A stretch of 43,817 nt of DNA from a virus, in IMG/VR virus record IMGVR_UViG_3300037838_000157, positions 1 through 43,817 of that record; one strand, 5' to 3'. The notes beneath the pieces are model-generated. The model worked only from the letters and a program-made list of their open reading frames with translations. It did no database searches and was not told the origin of the DNA. Each line of letters starts with the position of its first letter. Position 1 is the stretch's first letter. A program made the translations under genes and the position numbers. Of this stretch, positions 22,179 through 30,019 are shown piece by piece.

Positions 22179-22391
22179 ATGTGGAAAGTTCTAGTAGTGA
22201 TATGTACATTAGGTAACCCCTGCACGTTGTTCGAGGAAGATCCTGTCAAGTTCTATGCAACAGAAGATCAGTGCGTTGTACAGGCAGAAAAGAAAGCCAG
22301 GTCCTTGGTGGAAACATTCAAGACTTTTGGTTATTACATAGACAGTGAAGCACATTCCTGCTTATATGTTGACACAACAAAATCAACCTAG
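22179..22391 (+). CDS. Small exported Cys-containing protein, likely paralogue of 20320–20532
   Basis: A 70-residue protein: MWKVLVVICTLGNPCTLFEED has a hydrophobic start, then KFYATEDQCVVQAEKKARS, GYYIDSEAHSCLY. Length, hydrophobic N-terminus and Cys/Tyr order match the protein on the other side of the tmRNA/HNH region. Probably secreted or membrane-tethered with two disulfides; function unknown. Confidence 0.55.
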   Translation: MWKVLVVICTLGNPCTLFEEDPVKFYATEDQCVVQAEKKARSLVETFKTFGYYIDSEAHSCLYVDTTKST

Positions 22392-22392
22392 G

Positions 22393-22420
22393 TTGACTTA
22401 ATCAAAAGATCTGTTATAAT
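22393..22420 (+). promoter_or_regulatory. Sigma-70-type early promoter (TTGACT – 16 nt – TATAAT)
   Basis: TTGACT at 22393–22398, 16 nt, TATAAT at 22415–22420. It heads the gene at 22495 with about 65 nt of leader. The -10 is perfect. Confidence 0.75.
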
Positions 22421-22494
22421 AAAGAGGTAATTTAGGGTTTATCCTATTGTAGGAATTCTGCCCTCGGTTGCACTCATTAACTATAGGAGATCAT

Positions 22495-23574
22495 ATGAGC
22501 AACGTAAAAATGCTTCTAGACGTGGTAAACGAAGTCAAAAAAGAAGCACCAGAGGACGTTCCAAACTGGAACAGCAAGTTGGCAGAAGCCAAAGTAAATC
22601 TACAGAATCAAATAGCAAAAGGCAGACTGTTGCCGAGGGGTGTTGAAGATCATCCATTAGAACACTTCGCATTCAATTATTCCGTGCAGAGAGACGTGAG
22701 GGCGGGACATGTGATGAACATCATGAAGAAGTTCGATCCAAGGGTATGTTGCCCTGTGTCAGCAGTCAAACGTTCAGACGGAGAGACACTTTACATATTC
22801 GACGGACAACACAGAGCAGTAGCACTGGCGTTGCTGGGTTGGACCAAGATACCAGTCACAATAGTAGAAACAGATGAGCCGGCCTTTGATGCAGAGGCAT
22901 TCGAGATAGTAAATGATTCGGGTATCCTAAGGGCTGGTACAGAAGAGATACACAGATGCTTACTACACAGATACAAGATGGGAGAAACCGAAACAGAGAG
23001 GGTGGCAACGGCACACGCAGTACAAAAGGTATTTGACGAGTGTGATATTGACCTTGAGCCAAAACGTGTTAGGAAGAGCCCAGGCAAGTGTGGACCTAAC
23101 AAACACTACTTCTCACATTTTGATTACGCATACAAGGGCATCAAGATGGCAGGCGAACAAGGGTTGAAAGACGCACTCACGGCCATCAAAGCGGTGTATG
23201 GTGACGAAGAGGGCGGAGAGATCAATCAGGGTCTTTTCATAGGCCTGATGAAACAGTACCAGATGGGCAGTGAGGCCAAACGATTAAGCAGGCTACCTGA
23301 GGACTGGATGATGAAGATGCTGATAAGTCTGAAAGAGGTTTGTCCTAGTGCAACACTGATGCACTCTGCAACAAAGAAGCAGTGGCAACACGCGAACGGT
23401 GTTGGGTGGGACGCACCAGTGGCAATGGGTCACATGCTTAAAGAAACATATCAGATAGAACAACCAGAAGGTTTCGAGCCGAGCTACATGCCAAATGTGA
23501 CACTGAAGTTAGATGAGGGCGACATAGCACCAGACTCAGAGGCACAAACGGCATTCAACAAGTATGTCAAGTAA
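22495..23574 (+). CDS. ParB-like protein with DGQHR motif
   Basis: A 359-residue protein starting at ATG 22495 behind an AGGAG ribosome site. YIFDGQHRAVALALLGWTKI is the D-G-Q-H-R box of the ParB/Srx-like nuclease-fold family (also DGQHR-type proteins), with the following PVTIVE strand. A Cys-containing region before it (DPRVCCPVSAVKRSDGETL) fits the strands that precede the box. The rest is helical and its role is unclear. Family members bind CTP or cut/handle DNA. Expressed from a sigma-70 promoter, so an early regulator or DNA-handling factor is likely. Confidence 0.7.
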   Translation: MSNVKMLLDVVNEVKKEAPEDVPNWNSKLAEAKVNLQNQIAKGRLLPRGVEDHPLEHFAFNYSVQRDVRAGHVMNIMKKFDPRVCCPVSAVKRSDGETLYIFDGQHRAVALALLGWTKIPVTIVETDEPAFDAEAFEIVNDSGILRAGTEEIHRCLLHRYKMGETETERVATAHAVQKVFDECDIDLEPKRVRKSPGKCGPNKHYFSHFDYAYKGIKMAGEQGLKDALTAIKAVYGDEEGGEINQGLFIGLMKQYQMGSEAKRLSRLPEDWMMKMLISLKEVCPSATLMHSATKKQWQHANGVGWDAPVAMGHMLKETYQIEQPEGFEPSYMPNVTLKLDEGDIAPDSEAQTAFNKYVK

Positions 23575-23755
23575 ATTAAGTTATTACATCTGTAAAGTGA
23601 CCAAAGGTAAAAAGACTGAGGAGTACGGATATGGTCTGCCATACAAGGACATCATTGAGGCAGTGTGGGAACACTATGATAATGGTGCAGACGCAGTTGT
23701 GATGGAAATGATAACAGAGGAGCAGTTCAATGATCGACTTCCAAAGCCTTACTAA
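23564..23755 (+). CDS. Small hypothetical protein
   Basis: A 63-residue protein overlapping the ParB-like gene by 11 bp and the next by 26 bp, so it sits in a tight early transcription unit. YYICKVTKGKKTEEYGYG then IIEAVWEHYDNGADAVVMEM suggest a short beta-alpha fold. Not recognised. Confidence 0.6.
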   Translation: MSSKLSYYICKVTKGKKTEEYGYGLPYKDIIEAVWEHYDNGADAVVMEMITEEQFNDRLPKPY

Positions 23756-24260
23756 CCTACCCGAAATAAACTTCAAGAGCAAGGGAAGGCCAGAGCTCAA
23801 AGAACTGGCGGAGTACATAGACAGTATGAAAGCAGAATTGTTCAATAATAAATGGAGCCAGGCAACAAAAAGGCACATAAAAACATCCTTGGTCTTGTAC
23901 ATAAGATCCATGCAGAAACAGTTGGCACCCATGGGATACCACTATAAAGCAGAAGGATCACTTTTAAAAAGCAAACAACACCTCGAACACGTGATACCAC
24001 AGAACAAGATCATAACCGCATACCTACACGACAAGATATCAGCAGAACTTGTACTACAGATGCCATTGTGTCTTATAGATGATGCAGACAAACATATTCT
24101 AGAAGGTGACTGGCAACAGGCAGGCAACTGGGAGTATCCGTTCCGTAGGTACCAATTGGCCGGCTATACCAAGATAATAAGAAGTGTAGTAGGCAAGAAC
24201 ATTGATCTACAAAATTACACTCTTCGAGATCATTTTGAAATGATTGGTTACAAAAGTTGA
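23730..24260 (+). CDS. Hypothetical protein with HNH-like LEHVIP motif
   Basis: A 176-residue protein. KQHLEHVIPQNKIITAYLH contains E-H-V-I-P-Q-N, close to the E-H-h-x-P-x-N core of HNH domains such as DUF1524/GmrSD-type and phage HNH proteins, and MPLCLIDDADKHIL follows where the second His/Asn part would be. The remaining region is helical. Possible nuclease in the early ParB-like operon, but catalytic certainty is low. Its end overlaps the reverse-strand SGNH gene by 13 bp. Confidence 0.5.
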   Translation: MIDFQSLTNLPEINFKSKGRPELKELAEYIDSMKAELFNNKWSQATKRHIKTSLVLYIRSMQKQLAPMGYHYKAEGSLLKSKQHLEHVIPQNKIITAYLHDKISAELVLQMPLCLIDDADKHILEGDWQQAGNWEYPFRRYQLAGYTKIIRSVVGKNIDLQNYTLRDHFEMIGYKS

Positions 24261-24997
24261 TTTTTTTGGCAGTGTTCCCACAAAATTTCTGCCCATTGTT
24301 TGTCGCCTTCTTCTGACGGGTGTGCATCTTTGACAGCAAACTGGTTGTCATCTGTAGGCCAGTTTAAAACTTTTCTTTTTACCAATGCTGGAGTAGGATC
24401 TTTGAACAATTTTTTTCCACCTATGAACTGACACTGGGAATATTGAATATTGTAAAATTTTGTCGTATTAATATTTTTTTCAAACACTGCAACACGAGAT
24501 CTATGTTTCAAACTGAAATTGTTTTTAGGCACGTGATTGTCTATTGCATTATACATCACATATCTGCATCCGTGTGAATCTAATAAATTTTGAATAGCCT
24601 GTACATAAGTCAAGAATCTTACTGTATGATCTAATATTAAATCTACATCGTCTGGTAAATGTTTCACTGTGTGTCCACCGTTGATCTCTCTTCCTCTATG
24701 ATCATCTTCTCGATCCGCCCTCCAGTTAGTCCAAGATAGTGCTCGTTCTTTTTCATGATCCCACTGAGTTATCATATCGTTACGATATATGCCACTACAC
24801 CCTATACTGAATGTTGTGTCTTTGATCTTATTTTTATTTGCCCCGATCCAATACGAAAGTTCGGTCAGCATGAAAAAATTCCCAAGACCAACATGGCTTA
24901 GGTTTATAAAATTTGCATCTAATTTTTTGGCTAATATTTCATGGACACTATGCTCCGATGCCCCAAAACTACAGCCTATTCCCACATGATAACGCAT
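24248..24997 (-). CDS. SGNH/GDSL-type hydrolase-like protein
   Basis: A 249-residue protein starting at ATG 24997. GIGCSFGASEHSVHEIL supplies the nucleophile-type block I (C/S-F-G), LSHVGLGNFFMLTELSYWI and SIGCSGIYRNDM resemble the Gly and Asn blocks, and the closing KDAHPSEEGDKQWAEIL carries the D-x-x-H of block V. SGNH enzymes remove acyl or other esters, often from glycans. A late-type box (TTAAATA) stands 5 nt upstream of the start on this strand. Longer in-frame start codons upstream (to 25165) read through that promoter and are less likely. Confidence 0.65.
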   Translation of the reverse strand: MRYHVGIGCSFGASEHSVHEILAKKLDANFINLSHVGLGNFFMLTELSYWIGANKNKIKDTTFSIGCSGIYRNDMITQWDHEKERALSWTNWRADREDDHRGREINGGHTVKHLPDDVDLILDHTVRFLTYVQAIQNLLDSHGCRYVMYNAIDNHVPKNNFSLKHRSRVAVFEKNINTTKFYNIQYSQCQFIGGKKLFKDPTPALVKRKVLNWPTDDNQFAVKDAHPSEEGDKQWAEILWEHCQKNQLL

Positions 24998-25002
24998 ATT
25001 AT

Positions 25003-25009
25003 TATTTAA
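25003..25009 (-). promoter_or_regulatory. Late-promoter-like TTAAATA (reverse strand), 5 nt before ATG 24997
   Basis: On the reverse strand TTAAATA is followed by ATAAT and ATG. This shows the fixed spacing on the opposite strand too, which is evidence that it is not a chance effect of one region. Confidence 0.5.
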
Positions 25010-25023
25010 TTGTGTGCCATGTG

Positions 25024-25051
25024 TTGACAAATAAAATATTTCGTGTATAAT
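25024..25051 (+). promoter_or_regulatory. Sigma-70-type promoter (TTGACA – 16 nt – TATAAT)
   Basis: Both hexamers are consensus: TTGACA at 25024–25029 and TATAAT at 25046–25051, 16 nt apart. It is divergent from the reverse late box at 25003 and would drive 25124 onward. The leader has TGGTA...TACCA (25074–25086), a short hairpin. Confidence 0.8.
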
Positions 25052-25123
25052 TAAAAACAGCAAATCCACCAGAGCTGGTAAGGTACCAATTCTCATTTGC
25101 AATCTAAAAATTAGAGACACTCT

Positions 25124-25216
25124 ATGTCGATGATGGATAGGATAGCCGGAGGCGGAGCAAAACAATCCTACGCCAAAGGCGAGGTTGGAGTCGATAACGG
25201 ACTGGTGGAGAGCTAG
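25124..25216 (+). CDS. 30-residue microprotein
   Basis: ATG at 25124 opens MSMMDRIAGGGAKQSYAKGE and continues to TAG at 25214, five bases before the next ATG. It is the first coding frame after the early promoter. Length makes it uncertain, but position and spacing fit an operon leader gene. A regulatory leader peptide is an alternative. Confidence 0.35.
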   Translation: MSMMDRIAGGGAKQSYAKGEVGVDNGLVES

Positions 25217-25221
25217 ACATT

Positions 25222-25728
25222 ATGCCAAGCGAAAAAACAAAGAAATTACTGGAAGGACTGGGCAAGATCACAGACTCCGCACCCAGCAAGTTTGAACAGC
25301 AGAAGTTCCATTCCTACACGAACAGATATTACCCAAACACAATACACTCACTGCCGGCATCCTACGACAAAGCAAAGAAAAAGAAGGACGAGGAGGGTGA
25401 CGAGTACATCATGATAGACAGGGTGCATGGATCATTGTATGAGAGTTCACTTCACCAGAAGGATGGTACAGTATACACAGGAAAACTCTACAGCAAACGT
25501 AGATTGATCACAGGTAAAAATGCACAGGGTGAAAAGGTCAACTTTTATAGTGCTTGTACATCAACGGCGGATGGTAGATGGTTCGACAACACAGGAATGC
25601 CAATAGAAGTACCAACCAAACTGGAACCAGAAAAACAGCCAGACCCAGAAGAACTGGAACTAGCGAAACAAAGGAAGTTAGAAAACGCAAAAGCCAGAGA
25701 AGCAGAAATACTAGCCAACCTCAAGTAA
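25222..25728 (+). CDS. Hypothetical protein with charged C-terminal helix
   Basis: A 168-residue protein: N-terminal helix, beta-rich middle (YIMIDRVHGSLYESSLHQKD, GTVYTGKLYSKRRLITG) and a long charged helix at the end (PEELELAKQRKLENAKAREA). No membrane segments or catalytic motif recognised. Led by the early promoter 25024, and followed by a late-type box for 25744. Confidence 0.6.
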   Translation: MPSEKTKKLLEGLGKITDSAPSKFEQQKFHSYTNRYYPNTIHSLPASYDKAKKKKDEEGDEYIMIDRVHGSLYESSLHQKDGTVYTGKLYSKRRLITGKNAQGEKVNFYSACTSTADGRWFDNTGMPIEVPTKLEPEKQPDPEELELAKQRKLENAKAREAEILANLK

Positions 25729-25731
25729 CAG

Positions 25732-25738
25732 TTAAATA
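25732..25738 (+). promoter_or_regulatory. Late-promoter-like TTAAATA, 5 nt before GTG 25744
   Basis: TTAAATA, then ATTTT, then GTG. Another exact case of the fixed spacing. Confidence 0.5.
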
Positions 25739-25743
25739 ATTTT

Positions 25744-26475
25744 GTGACTTACCTAGAAGATTACCAAAAAATTAAGACGTTCGGGGAATGGATCGATTTT
25801 TTATCACAAGACCACGAAAACTATTATGAAATGACAAGGACAGTAGCCCAACACTACTGGCCACAACATAGTGGATATGACTATCTCGGAAACATAAGTG
25901 GCCTGCCTGAATTCACAGGACTGCTAGATAAAATTACCTATAAAGAAGTTCTCGAAAAAGATGACAAACACAAAGACAACAGTGAAGTAAGGCTAGACAC
26001 ACTGCATGGATATAAGTTGGGTTTTGATAAACTAAATCACGTAAAAGGATTAGAAGAGATCACAGATGTGCTAGGAATGGCTGAACCTGATACAACAATT
26101 CATTTACAACATCCAGGTCAAATCTGTAAACTGCATATGGACAACATATCAAGTTATTTTCAACACAAGACTGATGTCACACAAGACTTCCTACAGCAAG
26201 ATTTTGATCACAAATTAAGACAACCTGTTGGCAGTAGGAATCTCTACAGAATGTTTGTGGCATTAGATGATTGGCACCCAGGACAATCTTGGCTTTGGGG
26301 TGAAACACCATGGCTGAATTGGAAAAAAGGAGATGTTGTAAACTTTCAATGGCGGGCAGTCCCACACGGAACCTGCAATTTTGGTTGGAACCTGCGTCCT
26401 ATATTGCGTATCACAGGATTCCTTGACGATGAATCTATTGTGAACAAAACAAATCAATGGACAGTCTCCCTTTAG
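25744..26475 (+). CDS. Putative 2OG-Fe(II) oxygenase (GTG start)
   Basis: A 243-residue protein in the HxD...H...R group: H131 and D133 (KLHMDN), H208 (VPHGT), R218 (LRPILRITG). LDDWHPGQSWLWGETPW and LNWKKGD match the strand and turn of the paralogue at 1374–2030 (W-x-x-G-D then P-H-x-T). It is directly followed by the DegT-type gene without a gap (TAGATG). Likely hydroxylates or otherwise oxidises a small substrate or glycan; substrate unknown. Confidence 0.72.
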   Translation: MTYLEDYQKIKTFGEWIDFLSQDHENYYEMTRTVAQHYWPQHSGYDYLGNISGLPEFTGLLDKITYKEVLEKDDKHKDNSEVRLDTLHGYKLGFDKLNHVKGLEEITDVLGMAEPDTTIHLQHPGQICKLHMDNISSYFQHKTDVTQDFLQQDFDHKLRQPVGSRNLYRMFVALDDWHPGQSWLWGETPWLNWKKGDVVNFQWRAVPHGTCNFGWNLRPILRITGFLDDESIVNKTNQWTVSL

Positions 26476-27534
26476 ATGATTAAAAATCAAGCCGCAGATA
26501 GACTATACTCACAAATCAAAGAACGTCTAAATGAGGCATATCACAAAATACACACCTCTGGGCAAACAATAGACGGAGACTATACCCATTCAGTTCAAGA
26601 GAAACTCAAAAAAATCACAGGAAGAAAACACGCCAAACTGCTTACCTCAGGCACCACTGCAATCATGACAGCACTGATGGCGTGGGATATAATAAAAAAG
26701 AGGGTGGCGTGTGTGAACTACAGTTTTGTAGCCAGTGCCAATCAAGCGTCACTGCTTAACGATGTTGAGTTCTTTGATATTGATCACAAAGGTCTTATGT
26801 TGCTTGATGAAAAATTCGATCATGATGCGGTCATTCCCGTGTCGTTGTATGGTAACACCATAGACTACGACAATTTAAAAATTGCAGATAACACGAAAGT
26901 GATTGTAGATTGTGCCCAAGGAATAGGATCATCCTATAAGGGTAAACCTGACGGCAGTTTCGGAGATGCTTCTGTGTTCAGTTTTGCAGGTAACAAACCT
27001 ATACCCACAGCGGGCACCCATGGTGCACTTCTTTGGGACGATGACCAAATGTCAGATAGAGTGGAGGCGGCATCGAGGAATGGGAAACTGTCCAGAGATA
27101 CCGGTATCGTGTCATTTGGAACCAACGGTACGCCTTATGAACTACAGGCCGCTCAGATAGATATAGGCCTGGACTATCTACAGCAGTGGCAATCTAAGAG
27201 AAAGAATATTCATCAATACTATACAGATAAATTTATAAATCTACCTTTTGAAATCATACATCCAGCAGATTACTGCGAGTCTAACTATCACAAGTTTTCT
27301 ATTTTGTCAAAAGACAGGAATAAATTGCTGAACTTTTTAGCAGATAATGGAGTCCAGGCCACTTTGCAATACACAGACAACTTTGCGGATTTCTTTGGTT
27401 CTGACAAACAATTTCCAAACACAGATAGGTTTTGTAAAGACATAATTGTATTACCAAATCACGCATGGCTTACTGATGCAGAGATAGAAAAAGTCGCTAC
27501 CACAGTCAATGACTTCTACAAAATCAACCAATAA
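26476..27534 (+). CDS. DegT/DnrJ/EryC1-type PLP-dependent aminotransferase
   Basis: A 352-residue aminotransferase of the sugar-nucleotide family: LLTSGTTAIMTALMAW (the PLP phosphate-binding N-terminal helix), ACVNYSFVASANQASLLN, VIPVSLYGNTIDYDNL, VIVDCAQGIGSSYKG (the D-x-A-Q/x PLP-binding Asp), FSFAGNKPIPTAGTHGA with the internal-aldimine Lys. Family members aminate keto-sugars for LPS, glycan or antibiotic sugars. It starts right after the oxygenase gene and has a second copy at 33772–34824 sharing the unusual NKPIPT Lys motif. A full de-novo aminosugar route is not visible, so host substrates may be used. Confidence 0.85.
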   Translation: MIKNQAADRLYSQIKERLNEAYHKIHTSGQTIDGDYTHSVQEKLKKITGRKHAKLLTSGTTAIMTALMAWDIIKKRVACVNYSFVASANQASLLNDVEFFDIDHKGLMLLDEKFDHDAVIPVSLYGNTIDYDNLKIADNTKVIVDCAQGIGSSYKGKPDGSFGDASVFSFAGNKPIPTAGTHGALLWDDDQMSDRVEAASRNGKLSRDTGIVSFGTNGTPYELQAAQIDIGLDYLQQWQSKRKNIHQYYTDKFINLPFEIIHPADYCESNYHKFSILSKDRNKLLNFLADNGVQATLQYTDNFADFFGSDKQFPNTDRFCKDIIVLPNHAWLTDAEIEKVATTVNDFYKINQ

Positions 27535-27546
27535 GTACGGACATAG

Positions 27547-28227
27547 ATGAAAAAAGAAGATTACGCAAAATTGGTTAATGACAAACCTTGGAATTGGATC
27601 AAGGAGCATTTCGATGTTCTGGACACTTACACTCCAAAAAAAATAGCACAATGCAAAATCGATCAGGACGAATGGGTAAAATTTACTGTTGAACATTTTG
27701 ATGATGCTCATCAAAATTATGAAATTCCAAAACCGCACTACAATGATTTTGCGAGAAAACTATCAACGGCAAATGTTGAGCTCGGTAGGAATGAACACAA
27801 CAGTTTTGAATTAAATTACGGTGTCGAAGGAAAAACAAATGAAAGAATGATTGAAATGTTTGGTGAGGACAACAGGAAATTGTTGAAACTGAGACCTGAC
27901 TACTTGTTTTTTCGATTGCTGATAAAACTGCCAGGTCATGGCGTTGCTTGGCACGTGGACCACATTGGAAGGTACACTGAAAGATTCAAGGACGAACTTA
28001 CAATAGATCCAAAAACACAGAAATGCCAACTAGGACAGATAGTCAGACTTTGGTTTCCCGTAACCGATTGGGATAATGGTCATATGTTCCAGATCAGTGA
28101 GACTGTGTTAACAAATTACAAAGCAGGCGACATATACCAAATACCGTTCGGTATGGGCCACTGTAGTTCAAATGCAGGATATGTGCCACAGTACACGGTA
28201 TCATTAACTGGCATCATCGATCAGTAA
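27547..28227 (+). CDS. 2OG-Fe(II) oxygenase-like protein (Q-type), paralogue of 33099
   Basis: A 226-residue protein. LPGHGVAWHVDHIG has H136 and D138, WFPVTDWDNGHMFQISE is the central strand, YKAGDIYQIP the turn, GMGHCSSNAGYVPQYTVSL gives H205. The position that holds Lys/Arg in the other members (after N-A-x-x-x-P) is Gln here and in the paralogue at 33099. Its N-terminus (KKEDYAKLVNDKPWNW) is shared only with that paralogue. It may bind another co-substrate or be inactive; both are inference. Confidence 0.7.
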   Translation: MKKEDYAKLVNDKPWNWIKEHFDVLDTYTPKKIAQCKIDQDEWVKFTVEHFDDAHQNYEIPKPHYNDFARKLSTANVELGRNEHNSFELNYGVEGKTNERMIEMFGEDNRKLLKLRPDYLFFRLLIKLPGHGVAWHVDHIGRYTERFKDELTIDPKTQKCQLGQIVRLWFPVTDWDNGHMFQISETVLTNYKAGDIYQIPFGMGHCSSNAGYVPQYTVSLTGIIDQ

Positions 28228-28379
28228 CATAGATAAATAAAAATGTAGCGCCACTAACAAGTGACGTCGGCATAAAAAACGACCCGCCAGTACCGAAAGG
28301 GACAGCCATAGAAAAGGGCCAAGCCGTGTGCGAAGATCTCGCTAACTCCAAAAAACATAGTGTAGTACAGAATCAATAA
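28228..28379 (+). other. 152-bp intergenic region with hairpins, possible small RNA
   Basis: After the oxygenase-like gene there is a late-type GATAAATA near 28232, then 140 nt with no convincing gene. It contains a hairpin GCG-C-CACT-AACA-AGTG-A-CGT (about 28246–28264) and a CCC...GGG pair. Base composition is richer in G+C than the usual gaps. I see no riboswitch or tRNA pattern I can name. An untranslated RNA is possible. Confidence 0.3.
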
Positions 28380-28409
28380 TTGACTCCTATTGCTGTTCTG
28401 TGCTATACT
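28380..28409 (+). promoter_or_regulatory. Sigma-70-type promoter (TTGACT – 18 nt – TATACT)
   Basis: TTGACT at 28380–28385, 18-nt spacer, TATACT at 28404–28409. It precedes the AGGAG ribosome site and the ATG at 28427. An imperfect inverted repeat (GTAGTACAGAA / TTCTGTGCTATACTAC) spans from upstream of the -35 to the -10, a possible operator. Confidence 0.6.
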
Positions 28410-28426
28410 ACATTATAGGAGATACA

Positions 28427-29239
28427 ATGACAACTGAAAGAAAACTGAAGCCAAGTCAGGTTATGTCTAATTACAAGGACATTCCAGCGGACCCAAAGAT
28501 TTACGTTGAAACGAGCCTCATGGCCAAACAACCGGAAGTCACACTCTGGGACTTCATAGAAAACAGACCCGATAAGGAATACGAGAAATGGGCCAAGGAC
28601 ATAGGTTCAGATCTCACGACAGAGTATGATGCCAAGCCAATGTCTCAATTGGACATAAATGAACAAGATTTTATCGACTTCATGATGAACAACAAAGAAA
28701 CAGTTCAAAAGAAGTATTACGAGAAAAGACCATACCATAACGGAATCAGTGAGCTCACAATGAACCTTCCTATGAAGTGTGGGTATAACGCAAGGAACAC
28801 CATAGAATATAACTGGGGTCTCTACGGAGACAGCAATGAAAGAATCAAAGAGTTGCTAGGAACAAGACAGGTTTGGGAAGACAAGATTGGCATAGACTAC
28901 GACACGGCCTTGATAAGATTATTGGCATACCTGCCAGGACAGATACTGCCATGGCATCATGACAACCTCGGTAACTGGTGTAGGAACAACAAGAACCTCA
29001 ACCCTGACATAGATGCTCAGATGTGTGACCTAGGTCCTATCAGGAGATACCTAGTCATGATCACAGACTGGCACTGGGGACACGTGCTTCAATTCCAGAA
29101 CAGTTATTTCCCAAGATGGAAGAAAGGTGAGGTGTACGATCTACCGATACCTCAACCTCATTGTTCCGCCAACATGGGCATGAGATTGAAACTGACTTGT
29201 AGCATCAGCGGAGCATCCACTAATGAAATTAGGAAGTAA
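28427..29239 (+). CDS. 2OG-Fe(II) oxygenase-like protein
   Basis: A 270-residue protein started at ATG 28427 behind AGGAG; the frame's earlier ATG at 28400 lies in the promoter. LPWHHDNLGNW (H177, D179), YLVMITDWHWGHVLQFQNS, WKKGEVYDLP and PHCSANMG (H245) with a Lys at 255 complete the oxygenase pattern. Compared with the group it has a longer N-terminal helical region (about 100 residues). The last 17 bp overlap the next gene. Substrate unknown. Confidence 0.7.
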   Translation: MTTERKLKPSQVMSNYKDIPADPKIYVETSLMAKQPEVTLWDFIENRPDKEYEKWAKDIGSDLTTEYDAKPMSQLDINEQDFIDFMMNNKETVQKKYYEKRPYHNGISELTMNLPMKCGYNARNTIEYNWGLYGDSNERIKELLGTRQVWEDKIGIDYDTALIRLLAYLPGQILPWHHDNLGNWCRNNKNLNPDIDAQMCDLGPIRRYLVMITDWHWGHVLQFQNSYFPRWKKGEVYDLPIPQPHCSANMGMRLKLTCSISGASTNEIRK

Positions 29240-29939
29240 GATATCCGAGAAACGGCTAGAACCCAAACACGCGGTTCCTACTGAGATATTAGAACAGTAC
29301 CCATGGCACTGGGATCCAATGAAGAAAGATCATGACGACGCTTCGTGCTTCATGCACACTATCAAAGATTTTGATTGGAAAGCACTAGGTGACTGGGCAA
29401 TAAAGAAATGCAATGAACACCTGACACCACAGAAGTATTGGTGGTATGACGATGAGAACGATGCAGTGATGCACGCCAACGACAATGTAAACAGTATGCC
29501 AATCAAAGAACAGGCCCTGTTGGCATTGAAGAACAACACCCACACAAAGCACAACAGTCAGTATTTCAAGATTGCCAACGAAGAGTTTGGGGAATACTAT
29601 GAACCATTAAAGAAAATGTTTCCGAACCTAAAAGAGGACAAGATGGGCGTCAGCCTTTTCGTTCAACCACCGGGACACACCATATGGAGCCACACAGACA
29701 CATACAGCAGTTTCATAAGACGTACTGGTGAAGCAAAAGCAGATTACACTGTGTTACGTAGATACATGGCGTTCGTGCGTGATTGGGATTTTGGACATTT
29801 CTTTCATTACGGCAATCACTGTTTCAATCAATGGCGGGCAGGTGACCTTTGGGACCTGAAGCCAGGCATATATCACGGAAGTGCCAACGCCGGAATAAAT
29901 CCAAAGATAACGATACACTGGAGCGGAGAACTAAAATGA
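29223..29939 (+). CDS. 2OG-Fe(II) oxygenase-like protein
   Basis: A 238-residue protein: IWSHTDTYSSFIRR (H157, D159), YMAFVRDWDFGHFFHYGNHC, FNQWRAGDLWDL, YHGSANAGINPKITIHWSG (H218, K228). It overlaps the previous paralogue by 17 bp and its stop overlaps the ATG of a microprotein gene (ATGA). The N-terminal 100 residues contain Trp/Asp/His-rich segments not shared with the neighbours. Confidence 0.72.
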   Translation: MKLGSKISEKRLEPKHAVPTEILEQYPWHWDPMKKDHDDASCFMHTIKDFDWKALGDWAIKKCNEHLTPQKYWWYDDENDAVMHANDNVNSMPIKEQALLALKNNTHTKHNSQYFKIANEEFGEYYEPLKKMFPNLKEDKMGVSLFVQPPGHTIWSHTDTYSSFIRRTGEAKADYTVLRRYMAFVRDWDFGHFFHYGNHCFNQWRAGDLWDLKPGIYHGSANAGINPKITIHWSGELK

Positions 29940-30019
29940 TCAAACGGATTATCAGATGGTGGAGCAAACCATTAAAAAGTAACAAACCCAAAAACGAGAT
30001 CTCAATCTTCTTAAGGTAA
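29936..30019 (+). CDS. 27-residue basic microprotein between two oxygenase genes
   Basis: ATG overlaps the previous stop (ATGA, 29936–29939), and the TAA stop overlaps the next ATG (TAATG, 30017–30021). The product MIKRIIRWWSKPLKSNKPK continues NEISIFLR; it is strongly basic with a hydrophobic face. Coupling at both ends is good support for translation. Function unknown; could be an amphipathic helix peptide. Confidence 0.5.
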   Translation: MIKRIIRWWSKPLKSNKPKNEISIFLR

